Below are positions 30,198 to 40,954 of a stretch of 64,000 nt of DNA, in pieces. The notes under the pieces were generated by a model that searched no databases, was not told where the DNA came from, and saw nothing but the letters and a program-made list of their open reading frames with translations. The stretch is from Staphylococcus saccharolyticus. GTDB lineage: Bacteria; Bacillota; Bacilli; Staphylococcales; Staphylococcaceae. Location of the stretch: the NCBI RefSeq assembly GCF_900458815.1, contig NZ_UHDZ01000001.1, forward strand, positions 1,488,001 to 1,552,000, in the 5' to 3' direction. The translations under genes and the position numbers were made by a program. Positions within the stretch are counted from its first letter, which is position 1; every line of letters begins with the position of its first letter.

Positions 30198-31484
30198 TTA
30201 TAAGAAATACCGTTGTATGTCATTCCACGTCACTATTATCATAGTAATCACTACAAATAAAGCACCTAGAGCAATAATAGCTGTTTCAGCTTTTTTATTA
30301 ATCGGTTTTCTAAAAATAGCCTCATAAAGAACAAATAAAATACGTCCTCCATCTAACGCAGGAATTGGTAATAAATTCATAATACCTAAGTTAACACTTA
30401 ATAAAGCTGTATAAGCTACTAAGTTAATAATTCCTGATTTAACTACAGAGTCAACACTATGATAAATACCAACTGGTCCATTTAACATATCGAATGAGAA
30501 CTCACCTGTAAATATGCTACCTAGCATAGCAACAACAGCAGTAAATATAAGTTTCCCTTTATCAAAGAAATTATAGACCCCATATTCAATTGGTTTGATA
30601 ACATCATGTTCCAATTTGGGTGCAAAACCTATTTCATAACTCGTTTGAGTCTTTGTTTTAGTAATCTTTCTCTCGACCTTTTTAGGTTCAAGTTGCATGG
30701 TTTTAGTTTTACCATCTCTTTCAACTTTTATTGACGTTTTAGCAGTTTTATTTTGATCAAGAACACTTTTGATATCATCGAAACTTTTAATTTTATGATT
30801 ACCAACTTGTACTATTTTATCATCTTTAAGCAAACCTGCTTCATCTGCTGGTGATTTTTTCACAACATAATCTATCGTACTCGTTGGTGTCCCTTGATAA
30901 TAAGCTAAACCAATAAATAACGCTAATGCTAATATAAAGTTAAATAATGGCCCTGCGATTAAAGTTAAAAACTTTGATAATGGCTTTTTATGAGCAAATT
31001 GTCTATCTCTAGGAGCGATTTGAATAAGACTACCACTTTCAACAAAATATGCTGTTTTAGCAATTGAATAATGATGTCTTTCCTCATCAAAAGCAGTGAT
31101 TCCTTCAATAAAAAGCTCATCTTTGAAATCACACTTTTTAACTTCTATAGCTTCAATTTGTTGGAATTTGTGTTGATCATCTAAAATAATATGAGAAATT
31201 TCATCATTATCATTTAATTTAATTTTGACGTTCATTCCTGGCTGAACTGGAGGCTCTTCTAGGCCATCTCCTGCCATCCTAACGTAACCACCTACAGGTA
31301 ATAAACGTATTGTATATAAAGTTTCATCTTTTCTAAAGTTAAAAATCTTTGGTCCCATACCTATTGCAAATTCTGGACACATAATTCCAGCTCTTTTAGC
31401 GAAAAACATGTGACCATATTCGTGAACCGTGACGAGTACACCAAATACGATGATAAATGAAACTACCGTAACTAAAATGCTCAT
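30198..31484 (-). CDS. rseP: Site-2 intramembrane metalloprotease RseP/RasP
   Basis: A 428-residue zinc protease that cleaves within the membrane. It has the HEYGH motif at residues 21-25 in the first transmembrane helix, a PDZ domain (about 185-270) and the second catalytic motif LDGGR in a C-terminal helix. Family members cut anti-sigma factors, division proteins and leftover signal peptides. The staphylococcal protein is also tied to peptide pheromone and lipoprotein signal peptide processing. The ATG start follows AGAGGTG. It has its own promoter after the cdsA terminator and precedes proS. Confidence 0.96.
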   Translation of the reverse strand: MSILVTVVSFIIVFGVLVTVHEYGHMFFAKRAGIMCPEFAIGMGPKIFNFRKDETLYTIRLLPVGGYVRMAGDGLEEPPVQPGMNVKIKLNDNDEISHIILDDQHKFQQIEAIEVKKCDFKDELFIEGITAFDEERHHYSIAKTAYFVESGSLIQIAPRDRQFAHKKPLSKFLTLIAGPLFNFILALALFIGLAYYQGTPTSTIDYVVKKSPADEAGLLKDDKIVQVGNHKIKSFDDIKSVLDQNKTAKTSIKVERDGKTKTMQLEPKKVERKITKTKTQTSYEIGFAPKLEHDVIKPIEYGVYNFFDKGKLIFTAVVAMLGSIFTGEFSFDMLNGPVGIYHSVDSVVKSGIINLVAYTALLSVNLGIMNLLPIPALDGGRILFVLYEAIFRKPINKKAETAIIALGALFVVITMIIVTWNDIQRYFL

Positions 31485-31563
31485 GCTCTACACCTCTATT
31501 AATATTGTGTTTGAATTTTAAAGATAAGAATTTGTACGTAAATGTTAATGGATAATATATGTC

Positions 31564-31591
31564 ATTATAAAATGCTTAATAATAATAGCAA
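31564..31591 (-). promoter_or_regulatory. Promoter of rseP-proS
   Basis: Minus strand TTGCTA (31586-31591), 16-base spacer, TATAAT (31564-31569). It stands between the cdsA terminator and the rseP start. Confidence 0.5.
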
Positions 31592-31636
31592 ATTAATATA
31601 TAGCTTTAATACAAAGCGGGTAAAGTCATTGATGAA

Positions 31637-31684
31637 AAGGAGTTAAGAAATATTGATCCTCGTTCAAAATTTCACTAACTCCTT
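31637..31684 (-). terminator. Terminator after cdsA
   Basis: AAGGAGTTA pairs with TAACTCCTT, extended by GAAAT/ATTTC. The loop is about 17 bases, with a CCTTTTCAT tail on the minus strand. Confidence 0.7.
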
Positions 31685-31720
31685 AATTATAACATCTATC
31701 TTATTCTACAATTTATAACA

Positions 31721-32503
31721 TTAAATTTGAATTAATAGAATATTTAATAATGGTAAAACAAACATAAAACTATCAAATCTATCTAATATCCCACCATGAC
31801 CAGGCAAAATACGTCCCGAATCTTTAACGCCAAAATGACGTTTAAATCCAGACTCTACTAAGTCACCTAGTTGACCAAACATACTTAAAATAATTGTTAC
31901 AAGTAATAAAGTCCAAATATTCATATGGAAATCAACAAAAAACTGCATGATTAATGGTACCAATATACTACAAATAATACCGCCGATAAAACCCTCAATA
32001 GTTTTATTAGGACTTATAACTGGCCATAACTTGTGTTTTCCCATTAATTTCCCCAAAATATAAGCACCTGTATCAGTTAACCACACAATTAAAAATGCAT
32101 ATAATATGTAATGCAAACCTTCTGAACGTGTTTCATAAAAATACATAAACCCTATACCTATATATGCAACAGTCATCAAACAAAAAGCTGCGTCCATGAA
32201 ACTAAATCTATTCTTAGATAAAACAGTATAACTCAATACAATAAAACTCATCGCAATTAAACCTTTAAGTTGTATGACTTGAACCCAATCTCCCGCATCT
32301 TGAGGGAGCATGATTATAACTAATGCTAAAGCACTAATAAGTCCCGGTATAGATAAAAATTTAATCATATTCATATTTAACAATTCTTTTAATGCAATCA
32401 AAGCTAACAAGTAAGCGAAAAGCATTAATATCATGCCACCTTGAAGTAAGATAGGCAAGAATATTAATAAAGCAATGATTGCAGTTAAAGTTCTAACTTT
32501 CAT
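31721..32503 (-). CDS. cdsA: Phosphatidate cytidylyltransferase
   Basis: CdsA makes CDP-diacylglycerol from phosphatidate and CTP, the precursor used by PgsA. The 260-residue protein has about seven or eight membrane helices and the full CDS signature at residues 218-244 ([18 protein letters not shown], then HGGILDRFD). It begins three bases after uppS ends, so the two are co-transcribed. The pairing of uppS and cdsA is conserved across bacteria. Confidence 0.97.
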   Translation of the reverse strand: MKVRTLTAIIALLIFLPILLQGGMILMLFAYLLALIALKELLNMNMIKFLSIPGLISALALVIIMLPQDAGDWVQVIQLKGLIAMSFIVLSYTVLSKNRFSFMDAAFCLMTVAYIGIGFMYFYETRSEGLHYILYAFLIVWLTDTGAYILGKLMGKHKLWPVISPNKTIEGFIGGIICSILVPLIMQFFVDFHMNIWTLLLVTIILSMFGQLGDLVESGFKRHFGVKDSGRILPGHGGILDRFDSFMFVLPLLNILLIQI

Positions 32504-32506
32504 TTG

Positions 32507-33277
32507 TTACTCCTCACTTAATCCCCCAAAGCGTCTTTGGCGTGATTGATAAATTTTTAAACATTCTTTAAGCTCATTTTCATCAAAATCTGGCCATAAC
32601 TTCTCATTAAATATAAATTCACTATATGAAGCCTGCCATATTAAGAAGTTACTAATTCTTTGTTCCCCTGAAGTTCGAATTAATAATTCTGGATCTGGAT
32701 ATTTATGAGTCATTAAATATCGATTGAATAATTCTTCATCAATGATATCAGAGCTTTGATTATTTGATTGTAATTCCTTACAAATTGCTTTTACACCTTG
32801 TAAAATTTCGGCGCGACCTCCGTAATTAATTGCAAAAACAAGTGTTAAACCTGTATTGTGTTGAGTCTTAGCTTTGGCATGATCAATAGCCTCGATAGTT
32901 GATTGAGGTAACCCTTCATAAAAACCAATCGTTTCTACTTTGACATTTTTCTCAATTAATTCTGGTAAAAATGTTTTAATGAAATTAACGGGTAAATTCA
33001 TTATGTAATTAACTTCACTTTCAGGTCTAGACCAATTCTCTGTAGAGAAAGCATATAGAGTTAAATATTTAATACCAATATTACTTGCTTCTCGAGTAAT
33101 CTTTTTGATTGTTTGCATGCCTTCGTAGTGTCCTTTAATCCGTGGCATTCTACGTTTTTTAGCCCAACGCCCATTCCCATCCATAATAATGGCTACGTGT
33201 TCAGGTATATTATGTATGTCTAGGTCATTATTTTGATTTGTCTCACTCTTGTTTTTATTTTTCAGCTTTTTAAACAT
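32507..33277 (-). CDS. uppS: Undecaprenyl diphosphate synthase
   Basis: UppS adds eight isoprene units to farnesyl diphosphate to make the C55 carrier lipid for peptidoglycan and teichoic acids. The 256-residue protein has the cis-prenyltransferase motif IIMDGNGRWAKKR near residue 30, LYAFSTENW near 80, and a C-terminal LLIRTSGEQRISNFLIWQ. The ATG start follows GGAGGAAAG. Upstream is the frr terminator. Possible promoter elements lie around 33315-33350 but none is convincing. Confidence 0.97.
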   Translation of the reverse strand: MFKKLKNKNKSETNQNNDLDIHNIPEHVAIIMDGNGRWAKKRRMPRIKGHYEGMQTIKKITREASNIGIKYLTLYAFSTENWSRPESEVNYIMNLPVNFIKTFLPELIEKNVKVETIGFYEGLPQSTIEAIDHAKAKTQHNTGLTLVFAINYGGRAEILQGVKAICKELQSNNQSSDIIDEELFNRYLMTHKYPDPELLIRTSGEQRISNFLIWQASYSEFIFNEKLWPDFDENELKECLKIYQSRQRRFGGLSEE

Positions 33278-33375
33278 GGTCTTTCCTCCGAGCCTGATCG
33301 TCTCTGTTTTATTATATTAGTTAATTAAACAATCATCTATCATTTTATCATACTCTTTATCGCATTGAATAAGCA

Positions 33376-33414
33376 AATAAAAAAACTGTACCAAAGTCTT
33401 ACTTGGTACAGTTT
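33376..33414 (-). terminator. Terminator after frr
   Basis: A perfect 12-base-pair stem (AAACTGTACCAA and its complement, loop of seven to eight), followed on the minus strand by a long T run. Confidence 0.93.
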
Positions 33415-33505
33415 AGACTATAAAAACAACTATTGTCTATATTGATTTTTAAATACTAATCAAATATAGCTTCACATGTTTCTTCGGTAATATATTTTTG
33501 CATTG

Positions 33506-34060
33506 TTAAACAGACATAATATCTTTTTCTTTTTCATCAACTAATTGATCAATATCTTTAATTGAATTGTCAGTGGCTTTTTGTACATCATCCGTTTGAT
33601 TTCTTAAATCATCTTCTGTAATGTCACCATTTTTCTCTTCTTTTTTAAGATGATCATTAATATCACGACGAATGTTTCTAATTGAAACTTTAGCATCTTC
33701 ACCAATTTTTTTAACTTCTTTGACTAGTTCTTTACGTCTTTCTTCAGTTAAAGCAGGGATAGAAATACGAATGACCTCACCATCGCTTGAAGGATTGACA
33801 CCTAAATTAGCAGCGATAATCGCTTTTTCAATATTGTCTACTGACGTTTTATCATATGGTGAAATAACAAGAAGACGTGCTTCAGGAACATTAATGCTTG
33901 CCAACTGTTGAACTGGGGTTGGAGCACCATAGTAATCTACTGTTACACCATTTAATAAATTAGAGTTGGCTCTACCAGCACTAATATTTGCTAATTCACG
34001 TGATAAGTTGTCGATTGATTTTTGCATTCTAGCCTTAGTATCTTTGATTATATCACTCAT
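33506..34060 (-). CDS. frr: Ribosome recycling factor
   Basis: RRF splits post-termination ribosomes together with EF-G. The 184-residue protein has the family features [22 protein letters not shown] and [20 protein letters not shown]. The ATG start follows GAGGTG, 16 bases after pyrH. The order tsf-pyrH-frr is standard. Confidence 0.97.
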   Translation of the reverse strand: MSDIIKDTKARMQKSIDNLSRELANISAGRANSNLLNGVTVDYYGAPTPVQQLASINVPEARLLVISPYDKTSVDNIEKAIIAANLGVNPSSDGEVIRISIPALTEERRKELVKEVKKIGEDAKVSIRNIRRDINDHLKKEEKNGDITEDDLRNQTDDVQKATDNSIKDIDQLVDEKEKDIMSV

Positions 34061-34076
34061 TTTTTACACCTCTAGA

Positions 34077-34799
34077 TTATTTTGTGATTAACGTACCGAT
34101 TTTTTCACCCATGACAGCACGTTTGATATTTCCTTCTTCCATTATAGAGAACACATTTAACGGAATATTATTATCCATACAGAATGAAGACGCAGTAGAA
34201 TCCATTACTTGTAAACCTTCTTGTAACATTTGAATATGAGTTAAATGGTCATATTTAATTGCTTTGTCATCCACTTTAGGATCTGCTGAATAAACACCAT
34301 CTACATTATTTTTACCCATTAAAATTACATCTGCTTCTACTTCAGCTGCGCGTAAAGCTGCTGTTGTATCAGTTGAGAAGTAAGGATTACCAATTCCAGC
34401 TGCAAAAATAACAACTCTCTTTTTCTCAAGATGTCTAATGGCACGACGACGAATATATGGTTCAGCAACTTGTTTCATTTCAATTGAAGTTAATACACGT
34501 GTGTCACAGTCTAACTGTTCTAAGCTATCTTGTAGAGCTAATGCATTCATTACCGTAGCTAACATACCCATATAATCCGCAGTACCACGGTCCATTCCTA
34601 AATCGCTACCTGTTTTGCCTCTCCAAATATTTCCGCCACCTACAATAACTGCAATTTCACAGTCCATTTTAGCAACTTCAGCAACTTGTTTCGCTACACT
34701 TTTAATGATAATTGGATTAATTCCAAACCCTTTATCACCTGCTAGTGCTTCACCACTCAATTTCAAGATTACACGTTTATATTTAGAAGTTTGAGCCAT
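34077..34799 (-). CDS. pyrH: Uridylate kinase
   Basis: PyrH phosphorylates UMP to UDP; the bacterial enzyme is hexameric and unlike eukaryotic UMP kinases. The 240-residue amino-acid-kinase fold has KLSGEALAG (about residues 13-21), the GGGNIWRG loop (about 54-61) and [11 protein letters not shown] (about 143-153). The ATG start follows GAGAGGAT. It is co-transcribed with frr. Confidence 0.97.
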   Translation of the reverse strand: MAQTSKYKRVILKLSGEALAGDKGFGINPIIIKSVAKQVAEVAKMDCEIAVIVGGGNIWRGKTGSDLGMDRGTADYMGMLATVMNALALQDSLEQLDCDTRVLTSIEMKQVAEPYIRRRAIRHLEKKRVVIFAAGIGNPYFSTDTTAALRAAEVEADVILMGKNNVDGVYSADPKVDDKAIKYDHLTHIQMLQEGLQVMDSTASSFCMDNNIPLNVFSIMEEGNIKRAVMGEKIGTLITK

Positions 34800-34842
34800 T
34801 TTCTTATCCTCTCTATAGTAAAAATATGTAAATATATAAGTA

Positions 34843-34919
34843 AAGAAGACACAAGTGCCTCCTTTCTGTAGCTATGAAATGATAGGCTAATAAAAAAGAA
34901 ACGTATTAGGCGTCTTCTT
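34843..34919 (-). terminator. Long hairpin between tsf and pyrH
   Basis: AAGAAGAC (34843-34850) pairs with GTCTTCTT (34912-34919). An inner GCCT/AGGC pair extends it, enclosing about 50 bases. The minus-strand tail TTTACTTATATATTT is only moderately T-rich. It may be a weak terminator or a processing site between tsf and pyrH-frr. Confidence 0.5.
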
Positions 34920-34940
34920 CCTTGTTAACCTTTATGACAA

Positions 34941-35819
34941 TTATTTCATTTGTCCTTTAACTTCTTCAGCGAAATTTTCTTCGCGTTTTTCCATACCTTC
35001 GCCTACTTCATAGCGAACAAAGTCAGTAAGTTGACCACCTTTAGATTTTAAGAATGCTTCAACTGTTTCATCTGGATTTTTAACGAAGTTTTGATCTACA
35101 GCACAAATTTCTTGTAAATATTTACGTAAACGACCTTCAACCATTTTTTCAACGATTTTTTCTGATTTACCTTCATTTAATGCTTGTTGTTTTAGTACTT
35201 CTCTTTCATGACTGATTTCTTCTTCACTTACTTGTTCAGAAGAAACATATTTTGGATTAATAGCAGCAATATGCATTGCGACATCTTTTGCTGCTTCTTC
35301 ATCAGTTGTACCTTCAACTACAGTTAACACACCGATACGTCCACCCATGTGTAAGTAAGCACCGAATGCGTCGTTATCAGTTTTAGTTCTGATTACAAAA
35401 CGACGAATACTTAACTTTTCACCAATTGTTGAAATAGCTTCTTTCATTCTTTCGTCAACTGTTTGACCACTAGCTAATTTAGATTCCATTAAAGCGTCAA
35501 CAGTTTCAGCTTTGCTATCAAGAATTTGGTTAGCAATTTCTTTAACTAATTCTTGGAAACCTTCGTTACGAGCTACAAAGTCAGTTTCTGAGTTGATTTC
35601 AACGATAGCTACTTCATTTCCTTTGACTTCTACGTGTACAAGGCCTTCAGCTGCGATACGATCAGCTTTTTTAGCAGCTTTAGCAATACCTTTTTCACGT
35701 AAATAATCGATTGCTTTATCGATGTCACCATCTGTTTCAGTTAGCGCTTTTTTACAATCCATCATTCCTGCGCCAGTTTTTTCACGTAATTCTTTAACAA
35801 GTTTTGCTGAAATTGCCAT
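34941..35819 (-). CDS. tsf: Elongation factor Ts
   Basis: EF-Ts recycles EF-Tu by nucleotide exchange. The 292-residue protein begins with the UBA-like domain and [18 protein letters not shown], and carries the core [18 protein letters not shown]. The ATG start follows TTGGAGG. An overlapping ATG three bases away is out of frame. An extended -10 (TGC then TAAAAT) about 45 bases upstream may serve as its promoter after the rpsB terminator. Confidence 0.97.
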   Translation of the reverse strand: MAISAKLVKELREKTGAGMMDCKKALTETDGDIDKAIDYLREKGIAKAAKKADRIAAEGLVHVEVKGNEVAIVEINSETDFVARNEGFQELVKEIANQILDSKAETVDALMESKLASGQTVDERMKEAISTIGEKLSIRRFVIRTKTDNDAFGAYLHMGGRIGVLTVVEGTTDEEAAKDVAMHIAAINPKYVSSEQVSEEEISHEREVLKQQALNEGKSEKIVEKMVEGRLRKYLQEICAVDQNFVKNPDETVEAFLKSKGGQLTDFVRYEVGEGMEKREENFAEEVKGQMK

Positions 35820-35923
35820 TCATTATTCCTCCAATATATAATTGTATTTATAGATATACCCAAATTTTAGCATTAATTTAGGTTATATTTCCAATACTCT
35901 ATCTAATTTTCAATTTTCTTTTT

Positions 35924-35957
35924 AAAAAAAGGTGATAAGCATTAGTATCTTATCACC
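35924..35957 (-). terminator. Terminator after rpsB
   Basis: GGTGATAAG and CTTATCACC pair perfectly over nine bases, followed on the minus strand by seven T residues. rpsB and tsf are thus separable units. Confidence 0.92.
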
Positions 35958-35972
35958 CATTTAAACTATATC

Positions 35973-36761
35973 TTAGTTTGATTCAACAGAAGTGTTTTCT
36001 TCAATTGTTTCTACTTGTTCAGAGTCTTCTTTACCATCTAAATTGATGTTTTGTTCTGCAGCTACTTCTTCATTAGATACACCATGTTGACCTTCTAAGA
36101 TAGCATCTGCCATTTTGCCAGTTAATAATTTAACGGCACGAATAGCATCATCGTTTGCTGGGATAACGTAATCGATTTCGTCTGGATCACAGTTAGTGTC
36201 AACAATACCTACGATAGGAATATTTAATTTACGTGCTTCAGCAATCGCGTTACGCTCTTTACGAGGATCAACAACAAATAATGCTTGAGGCATTGATTTC
36301 ATATCACGAATCCCGCCTAAAAATTTAATTAAGCGGTCATATTCTTTTTTAAGTTCAACAACTTCTTTTTTAGGTAATACTTCAAATAAACCGTCTTCTT
36401 CCATTTTTTCAATTTCAGAAATACGTTTAATTCTTTTAGAGATTGTTTTATAGTTAGTTAAGATTCCACCTAACCATCTTTGGTTAACATAGAATTGACC
36501 TGCACGTTCTGCTTCAGCTTTAACTGATTCTTGTGCTTGTTTCTTAGTACCTACGAATAAGACTTTTCCACCTTCTTCAGAGATTTGTTTAACGAAGTTG
36601 TATGCTTCTTCAACTTTTTTCACTGTTTTTTGTAAATCAATGATATAGATACCATTTCTCTCAGTGAAGATATATTTTTTCATTTTTGGGTTCCAACGGC
36701 GTGTTTGGTGACCGAAGTGAACGCCGGCTTCTAGTAATTGTTTCATTGAAATTACTGCCAT
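35973..36761 (-). CDS. rpsB: 30S ribosomal protein S2
   Basis: S2 is a late-joining 30S protein near the mRNA exit. The 262-residue protein has [18 protein letters not shown] (about residues 16-33) and the [11 protein letters not shown] motif. An acidic C-terminal tail rich in Glu, Asn and Ser is slightly long for the genus. The ATG start follows TAGGAGG. A second GGAGG about 20 bases further upstream and a leader hairpin suggest control at the mRNA level. Confidence 0.97.
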   Translation of the reverse strand: MAVISMKQLLEAGVHFGHQTRRWNPKMKKYIFTERNGIYIIDLQKTVKKVEEAYNFVKQISEEGGKVLFVGTKKQAQESVKAEAERAGQFYVNQRWLGGILTNYKTISKRIKRISEIEKMEEDGLFEVLPKKEVVELKKEYDRLIKFLGGIRDMKSMPQALFVVDPRKERNAIAEARKLNIPIVGIVDTNCDPDEIDYVIPANDDAIRAVKLLTGKMADAILEGQHGVSNEEVAAEQNINLDGKEDSEQVETIEENTSVESN

Positions 36762-36880
36762 TTTAAATTTCCTCCTATTGGTTATTTACCTCCATAACTA
36801 ACTGATATAAAGACAAATCATTTTCATTTGCACCCTTTATATTTAAATTAATTATGTGTGTATTGGCTTCATAGCCGTGA
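36762..36880 (-). promoter_or_regulatory. Structured leader of rpsB
   Basis: Within the roughly 115-base leader a hairpin at 36806-36841 pairs TATAAAG with CTTTATA, and GCAAAT with ATTTGT, around a seven-base loop. A smaller GTTAT/ATAAC stem encloses an upstream GGAGG copy. Many ribosomal protein leaders serve feedback control; whether S2 binds here is unknown. Confidence 0.4.
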
Positions 36881-36883
36881 ATT

Positions 36884-36912
36884 AATATATCATAACTCAG
36901 TACTAAAAGCAA
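36884..36912 (-). promoter_or_regulatory. Promoter of rpsB
   Basis: Minus strand TTGCTT (36907-36912), 17-base spacer, TATATT (36884-36889). It lies after the codY terminator. Confidence 0.6.
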
Positions 36913-36979
36913 TGACTTTTTATTCGTCTTCGTAAGTCAACGCTTAAAGTGAAACATCGTAAATAACTTTAGTTTGTAT

Positions 36980-37019
36980 AAAAAAAGAGTACCTTTAGAC
37001 AAATGAGAGGATACTCTTT
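36980..37019 (-). terminator. Terminator after codY
   Basis: AAAGAGTA pairs with TACTCTTT, with CCT/AGG pairing after a single-base bulge, followed on the minus strand by TTTTTTT. Confidence 0.88.
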
Positions 37020-37033
37020 AGTTTGAAAAATAA

Positions 37034-37807
37034 TTATTTATTTTTTTCCAATTCATCTAGGAATTTCTCTTTTTTAACTTTAATGAAAGTCCCCTTCATT
37101 CCTAATGAACGTGATTCAATAACACCAGCACTTTCTAACTTACGTAAAGCATTTACAATTACTGATCTTGTTATACCTACACGATCAGCTACTTTTGATG
37201 CTATAAGCAGACCTTCAGTACCACCTAACTCCTCAAATATATGTTCAATTGCTTCTTTTTCAGAATATGACAAGGAATTAATAGCCATTGTTATTGCAGC
37301 TTTATCACGAGCTTCTTTTTCTACTTCATTGTGCTTTTCTCGTAAGATTTCCATACCTATAACTGTTGCCGCATATTCACCCAAAACTAAATCATTTTCA
37401 TTGAAGTCGTCTTGCACACGGCCTAAGACTAAAGTTCCTAGTCTTTCTCCACCACCTAAAATTGGGAAAATAGTCGTTCTACTATTTACAAATACATCTT
37501 TGTTTTCTGGTGGAAAGACAGTTAACTCATCATCAATTTCAATGTTAGATTCAGTTTGCTTAACGTCCATTAATTTTTCAGTGTATTCACGAGGGATATG
37601 TCTATCTTCCAACATATCTTTAATACGTTCACTTTTTAATAATTCGTTGAGACACGACCCTAAGATTTTTCCTCTTCTCGATACGATAAATACATTTGTA
37701 ACTGTAACACTACTAATCGTTTGAGCAACATCTTTAAAGTCCACTGCAATGCCTTTATGTTTTTGTAATAACGTGTTTAATTCTCTAGTCTTAGATAATA
37801 AGCTCAT
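37034..37807 (-). CDS. codY: Global regulator CodY
   Basis: CodY senses GTP and branched-chain amino acids and represses nutrient-acquisition and, in staphylococci, virulence genes. The 257-residue protein has an N-terminal GAF domain (about residues 1-155) and a C-terminal winged helix with [20 protein letters not shown] (about 203-222). The ATG start follows AAGGAGAAA. It is the last gene of xerC-hslV-hslU-codY, matching the codV-codW-codX-codY operon of Bacillus. Confidence 0.98.
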   Translation of the reverse strand: MSLLSKTRELNTLLQKHKGIAVDFKDVAQTISSVTVTNVFIVSRRGKILGSCLNELLKSERIKDMLEDRHIPREYTEKLMDVKQTESNIEIDDELTVFPPENKDVFVNSRTTIFPILGGGERLGTLVLGRVQDDFNENDLVLGEYAATVIGMEILREKHNEVEKEARDKAAITMAINSLSYSEKEAIEHIFEELGGTEGLLIASKVADRVGITRSVIVNALRKLESAGVIESRSLGMKGTFIKVKKEKFLDELEKNK

Positions 37808-37827
37808 AATTTTTCTCCTTATATATA

Positions 37828-39231
37828 TTATAAAATAAATGTACTTAAATCCTTATTTGTTGAGATAGATTTTAATTTATCGTCAACGTATTGTGGTGTT
37901 ATGTCTACAACAGCATTTGGCATATTTGGTGCTTCGAATGATAAATCTTCAAGCATTTTTTCTAAAATTGTGTGTAATCTACGGGCACCGATGTTATCAG
38001 TATCTTGGTTAACTTGATAAGCAATTTCAGCTAAACGTTTAATCGCTTCTTCTGAGAAGTTCACTGTGACAGCTTCAGTTTGAAGTAAGGCTTCGTATTG
38101 CTTAATTAATGACAACTTAGGCTCTGTAAGAATACTTACAAAGTCGTCCACAGACAGACTCTCTAGTTCAACTCTTATTGGGAAACGACCTTGTAATTCG
38201 GGAATCAAATCACTAGGTTTTGATACATGGAAAGCACCAGCGCCGATAAATAGCATGTGTTCAGTATCAACAGTACCATATTTAGTTTGAATCATGCTAC
38301 CTTCAAGAATCGGTAAAATATCGCGTTGAACACCTTGCCTTGAAACATCTTGACCACTACTTTGATTATTTGTCGCTACTTTGTCAATTTCGTCTATAAA
38401 AATGATACCCATTTGCTCAGCTAATTCAAGTGCTTCTTGATTAGCAGTCTCTTGATCTATTAATTCATCTGCATAGTCATCAGCTAAAATTTTTCTTGCT
38501 GTTTCAACAGAAACTTCTCGCTCTACTTTTTTCTTAGGCATTAATTGATTCATCATATCTTGTATTTGTTGATTTTGATTAGTACCTAACATACCCATTG
38601 CAGCTGGATCTTGTTCTACTTTAATTCTAACTTTTTCCTTTTCAAGTTTACCTTCATCAAGCTGTTTTTTTATTTCAGAACGTTTAGTTTTAATTTCTTC
38701 TGTAGGTGGTTCTTCTTCATCATCGTTATTTTGACCAAAGTTAGGTATCGCACCTCCTAAAAGATTTTCAAGTGGGGTATTACCTTGAGAAGCTTTCTTT
38801 TTCATACTTGGAACTAATAATTTAACTAATATGTCATTTGCTTTAGCTATAGCTTCATCTTGGACTAATGATTTTTTCTCTTCTTTAACTAATCGTACGG
38901 CAACATCAACTAAATCTCTAACCATGCTTTCGACATCTCTACCAACATAGCCAACTTCAGTAAATTTAGTTGCTTCAACTTTAATGAAAGGTGCCCCAAC
39001 AATTTTAGCCATACGTCGTGCAATTTCAGTTTTACCAACACCAGTTGGTCCAATCATTAAAATGTTCTTAGGTGCAATTTCTTGTTTTTCCTCATCTTCT
39101 AGTAAACTTCGTCTATAACGATTTCTAAGTGCAATCGCGACTTTACGTTTAGCATCGTCTTGACCGACAATATATTCATTTAGTTTAGATACGATGTCTT
39201 TAGGAGTTAACTTAATTCCATTGGTATACAT
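37828..39231 (-). CDS. hslU: HslU (ClpY) ATPase subunit of HslUV protease
   Basis: HslU unfolds substrates and feeds them to HslV. The 467-residue AAA+ protein has Walker A GPTGVGKT at residues 61-68, the pore loop near GYVGRD, a Glu/Lys-rich I domain (about 110-240) and Walker [11 protein letters not shown]. The start is ATG at 39229-39231, about ten bases after GGAGG. An ATG three codons upstream is only one base from the ribosome binding site. The resulting length equals that of S. aureus HslU. Confidence 0.97.
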   Translation of the reverse strand: MYTNGIKLTPKDIVSKLNEYIVGQDDAKRKVAIALRNRYRRSLLEDEEKQEIAPKNILMIGPTGVGKTEIARRMAKIVGAPFIKVEATKFTEVGYVGRDVESMVRDLVDVAVRLVKEEKKSLVQDEAIAKANDILVKLLVPSMKKKASQGNTPLENLLGGAIPNFGQNNDDEEEPPTEEIKTKRSEIKKQLDEGKLEKEKVRIKVEQDPAAMGMLGTNQNQQIQDMMNQLMPKKKVEREVSVETARKILADDYADELIDQETANQEALELAEQMGIIFIDEIDKVATNNQSSGQDVSRQGVQRDILPILEGSMIQTKYGTVDTEHMLFIGAGAFHVSKPSDLIPELQGRFPIRVELESLSVDDFVSILTEPKLSLIKQYEALLQTEAVTVNFSEEAIKRLAEIAYQVNQDTDNIGARRLHTILEKMLEDLSFEAPNMPNAVVDITPQYVDDKLKSISTNKDLSTFIL

Positions 39232-39305
39232 CTTTAACATTCCTCCATATTGCTACTTTGTTTCATTAGATTCATTTCCTTTTTAAATTACAGTATTAAT
39301 GCATT

Positions 39306-39848
39306 TTATAACGTTTCGACAACAATATTGTCATTTGTAAATACACAAATATCTGCAGCGACTTTTAAACTCTCGTAAGCCATTTCTTTAGCGGATAGAT
39401 GAGAAGCATGTCTTTTGAGTGCTCGACCAGCACTTAGTGCATAATTCCCTCCTGAACCTATAGCAATAAGGTCATCATCGGGTGCAATCACCTCACCTGT
39501 ACCACTTACAATAAGAATTGCATCTTTATTCATGACTATCAGCATAGCTTCTAATTGACGTAATTGTTTATCACCACGCCATTCTTGTGCTAACTCAACT
39601 GCTGCTCTTTCCAAATTACCACTAAATTGTTGAAGTTTAGTTTCAAATTTTTCAAAAAGTGTAAACGCATCAGCTACACTTCCAGCGAATCCAGCTAGTA
39701 CTTTGCCTTCATACAAACGTCTCACCTTTCTAGCGGTTTGTTTCATAATCACTTGTTGACCTAATGTCACTTGTCCATCGCCAGCCATAGCAGCTTCACC
39801 ATTATGACGTACAGCGTATATCGTTGTTGCGTGTAAAGAATTGTCCAT
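39306..39848 (-). CDS. hslV: HslV (ClpQ) peptidase subunit
   Basis: HslV is the proteasome-like peptidase ring of HslUV. The 180-residue protein has the conserved [14 protein letters not shown] and [14 protein letters not shown] stretches. The N-terminus reads [17 protein letters not shown]: the Thr that is residue 1 of mature Escherichia coli HslV corresponds to T8, behind a seven-residue extension. Bacillus CodW uses an N-terminal Ser in this extension. Here Ser is residue 4, so which residue becomes the nucleophile is unclear. The start is supported by AGGAG eight bases upstream, with no better alternative. It begins three bases after xerC. Confidence 0.96.
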   Translation of the reverse strand: MDNSLHATTIYAVRHNGEAAMAGDGQVTLGQQVIMKQTARKVRRLYEGKVLAGFAGSVADAFTLFEKFETKLQQFSGNLERAAVELAQEWRGDKQLRQLEAMLIVMNKDAILIVSGTGEVIAPDDDLIAIGSGGNYALSAGRALKRHASHLSAKEMAYESLKVAADICVFTNDNIVVETL

Positions 39849-39851
39849 AAA

Positions 39852-40742
39852 TTACTCTCCTTTTTTAGCTCGAGGATGTGCGTTTAAATATACTTTCCTT
39901 AGTTGTTGATTTGAAACATGTGTATATCGTCCAGTGGTAGATAAATTTACGTGTCCTAATAATGATTGTACAGTACGTAAATCAGCTCCTTGATTTAACA
40001 AATGGGTTGCAAAGGTATGTCTTAATTTATGTGGGTGAATATCAGTGATTCCAGCAGTTCGTTTCACTACATCATTGAGTACATATCTGACACCACGTTC
40101 AGTAATAGGCTCGCCCTTCATATTAACTATTAGACAATCATGGTCACATGATTGTCTTGGTTTAAATTCATCTAAATACCGTTCGATACTTTGCTTACAA
40201 AATTCTCCAAAAGGAATAAATCGCTCTTTATTCCCTTTACCTAGGACTTTTACCCCAGGCAAATTCACATCAATATCCTTTATTTTTATATTAACAAGTT
40301 CCGACACACGAATTCCTGTTGCGTATAATAATTCAATAATTACTCTGTCTCGCATGCCTTTTTTATAATCAAGCTCTACGGTTTGAAACAACGCTTCCAT
40401 TTCCTCTTCATAAAAAAATTGAGGAAGGTACTGTTCTTTCTTCGGGTGCACAAGTTGAACAAAGGGATTAATGATTGAGTCATCTTGAGTCATCCAAAAT
40501 TCGTAGAAAGTACGCAATGTAGAAATCTTTCGAGATACTGTTGTTCTTTTTAAATTATTTGAGTATAAGAAAGATAAATAATTTCGAGCATCTTTATATT
40601 CAAATGTGTCTAATTGTAAATGCTCTTTATCTAAAAAGTTATTAAATTGAGCTAAATCATCATGATAAGACTTTAAAGTATACTCAGAAAAGTTCCTTTC
40701 TACTTTTAACATATATAAAAATGTATTTTGGATTTTATCCAA
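39852..40742 (-). CDS. xerC: Tyrosine recombinase XerC
   Basis: XerC acts with XerD at dif to resolve chromosome dimers, coordinated by FtsK. The 296-residue protein has the core-binding domain (about residues 1-90) and the catalytic set R145, K169, H238, R241, H264 and Y273. Two in-frame TTG codons compete as start. The second (40740-40742) is nine bases after AGGAGG and gives an N-terminus like that of S. aureus; the first is only three bases away. It heads the xerC-hslV-hslU-codY operon. Confidence 0.95.
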   Translation of the reverse strand: MDKIQNTFLYMLKVERNFSEYTLKSYHDDLAQFNNFLDKEHLQLDTFEYKDARNYLSFLYSNNLKRTTVSRKISTLRTFYEFWMTQDDSIINPFVQLVHPKKEQYLPQFFYEEEMEALFQTVELDYKKGMRDRVIIELLYATGIRVSELVNIKIKDIDVNLPGVKVLGKGNKERFIPFGEFCKQSIERYLDEFKPRQSCDHDCLIVNMKGEPITERGVRYVLNDVVKRTAGITDIHPHKLRHTFATHLLNQGADLRTVQSLLGHVNLSTTGRYTHVSNQQLRKVYLNAHPRAKKGE

Positions 40743-40766
40743 TATCAATCCCCTCCATTATATTGC

Positions 40767-40775
40767 ATTGTAGCA
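40767..40775 (-). promoter_or_regulatory. Candidate extended -10 promoter of xerC-codY operon
   Basis: Minus strand TGC followed by TACAAT (40767-40772), about 25 bases before the start. The -35 region (TGTATG) is poor. Confidence 0.45.
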
Positions 40776-40904
40776 TATGAAGAATAGGTCATACAGTAAT
40801 TTGATAATCAATTCAAAATCTTTAGAGCATTAGCCACAAAACATTAATTAATATTTAAAAACGTTACTCCACTCCTCAATGAGAATAACTGTTATTATTT
40901 ATCA

Positions 40905-40939
40905 CAAAAAAACCAGGTAGCATCCCTTCACTACCTAGT
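40905..40939 (-). terminator. Terminator after trmFO
   Basis: ACTAGGTAG pairs with CTACCTGGT (one G-U) around a ten-base loop, followed on the minus strand by TTTTTTT. Confidence 0.9.
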
Positions 40940-40954
40940 TATACTTGTTTCAAT

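Noticed and set aside
37023..37724. 233-codon plus-strand open frame opposite codY
   Set aside because: Antisense to codY; Ser/Lys/Phe-rich shadow translation with no recognisable domain or ribosome binding site.
40045..40368. 107-codon plus-strand open frame opposite xerC
   Set aside because: Shadow of the xerC catalytic domain on the other strand.
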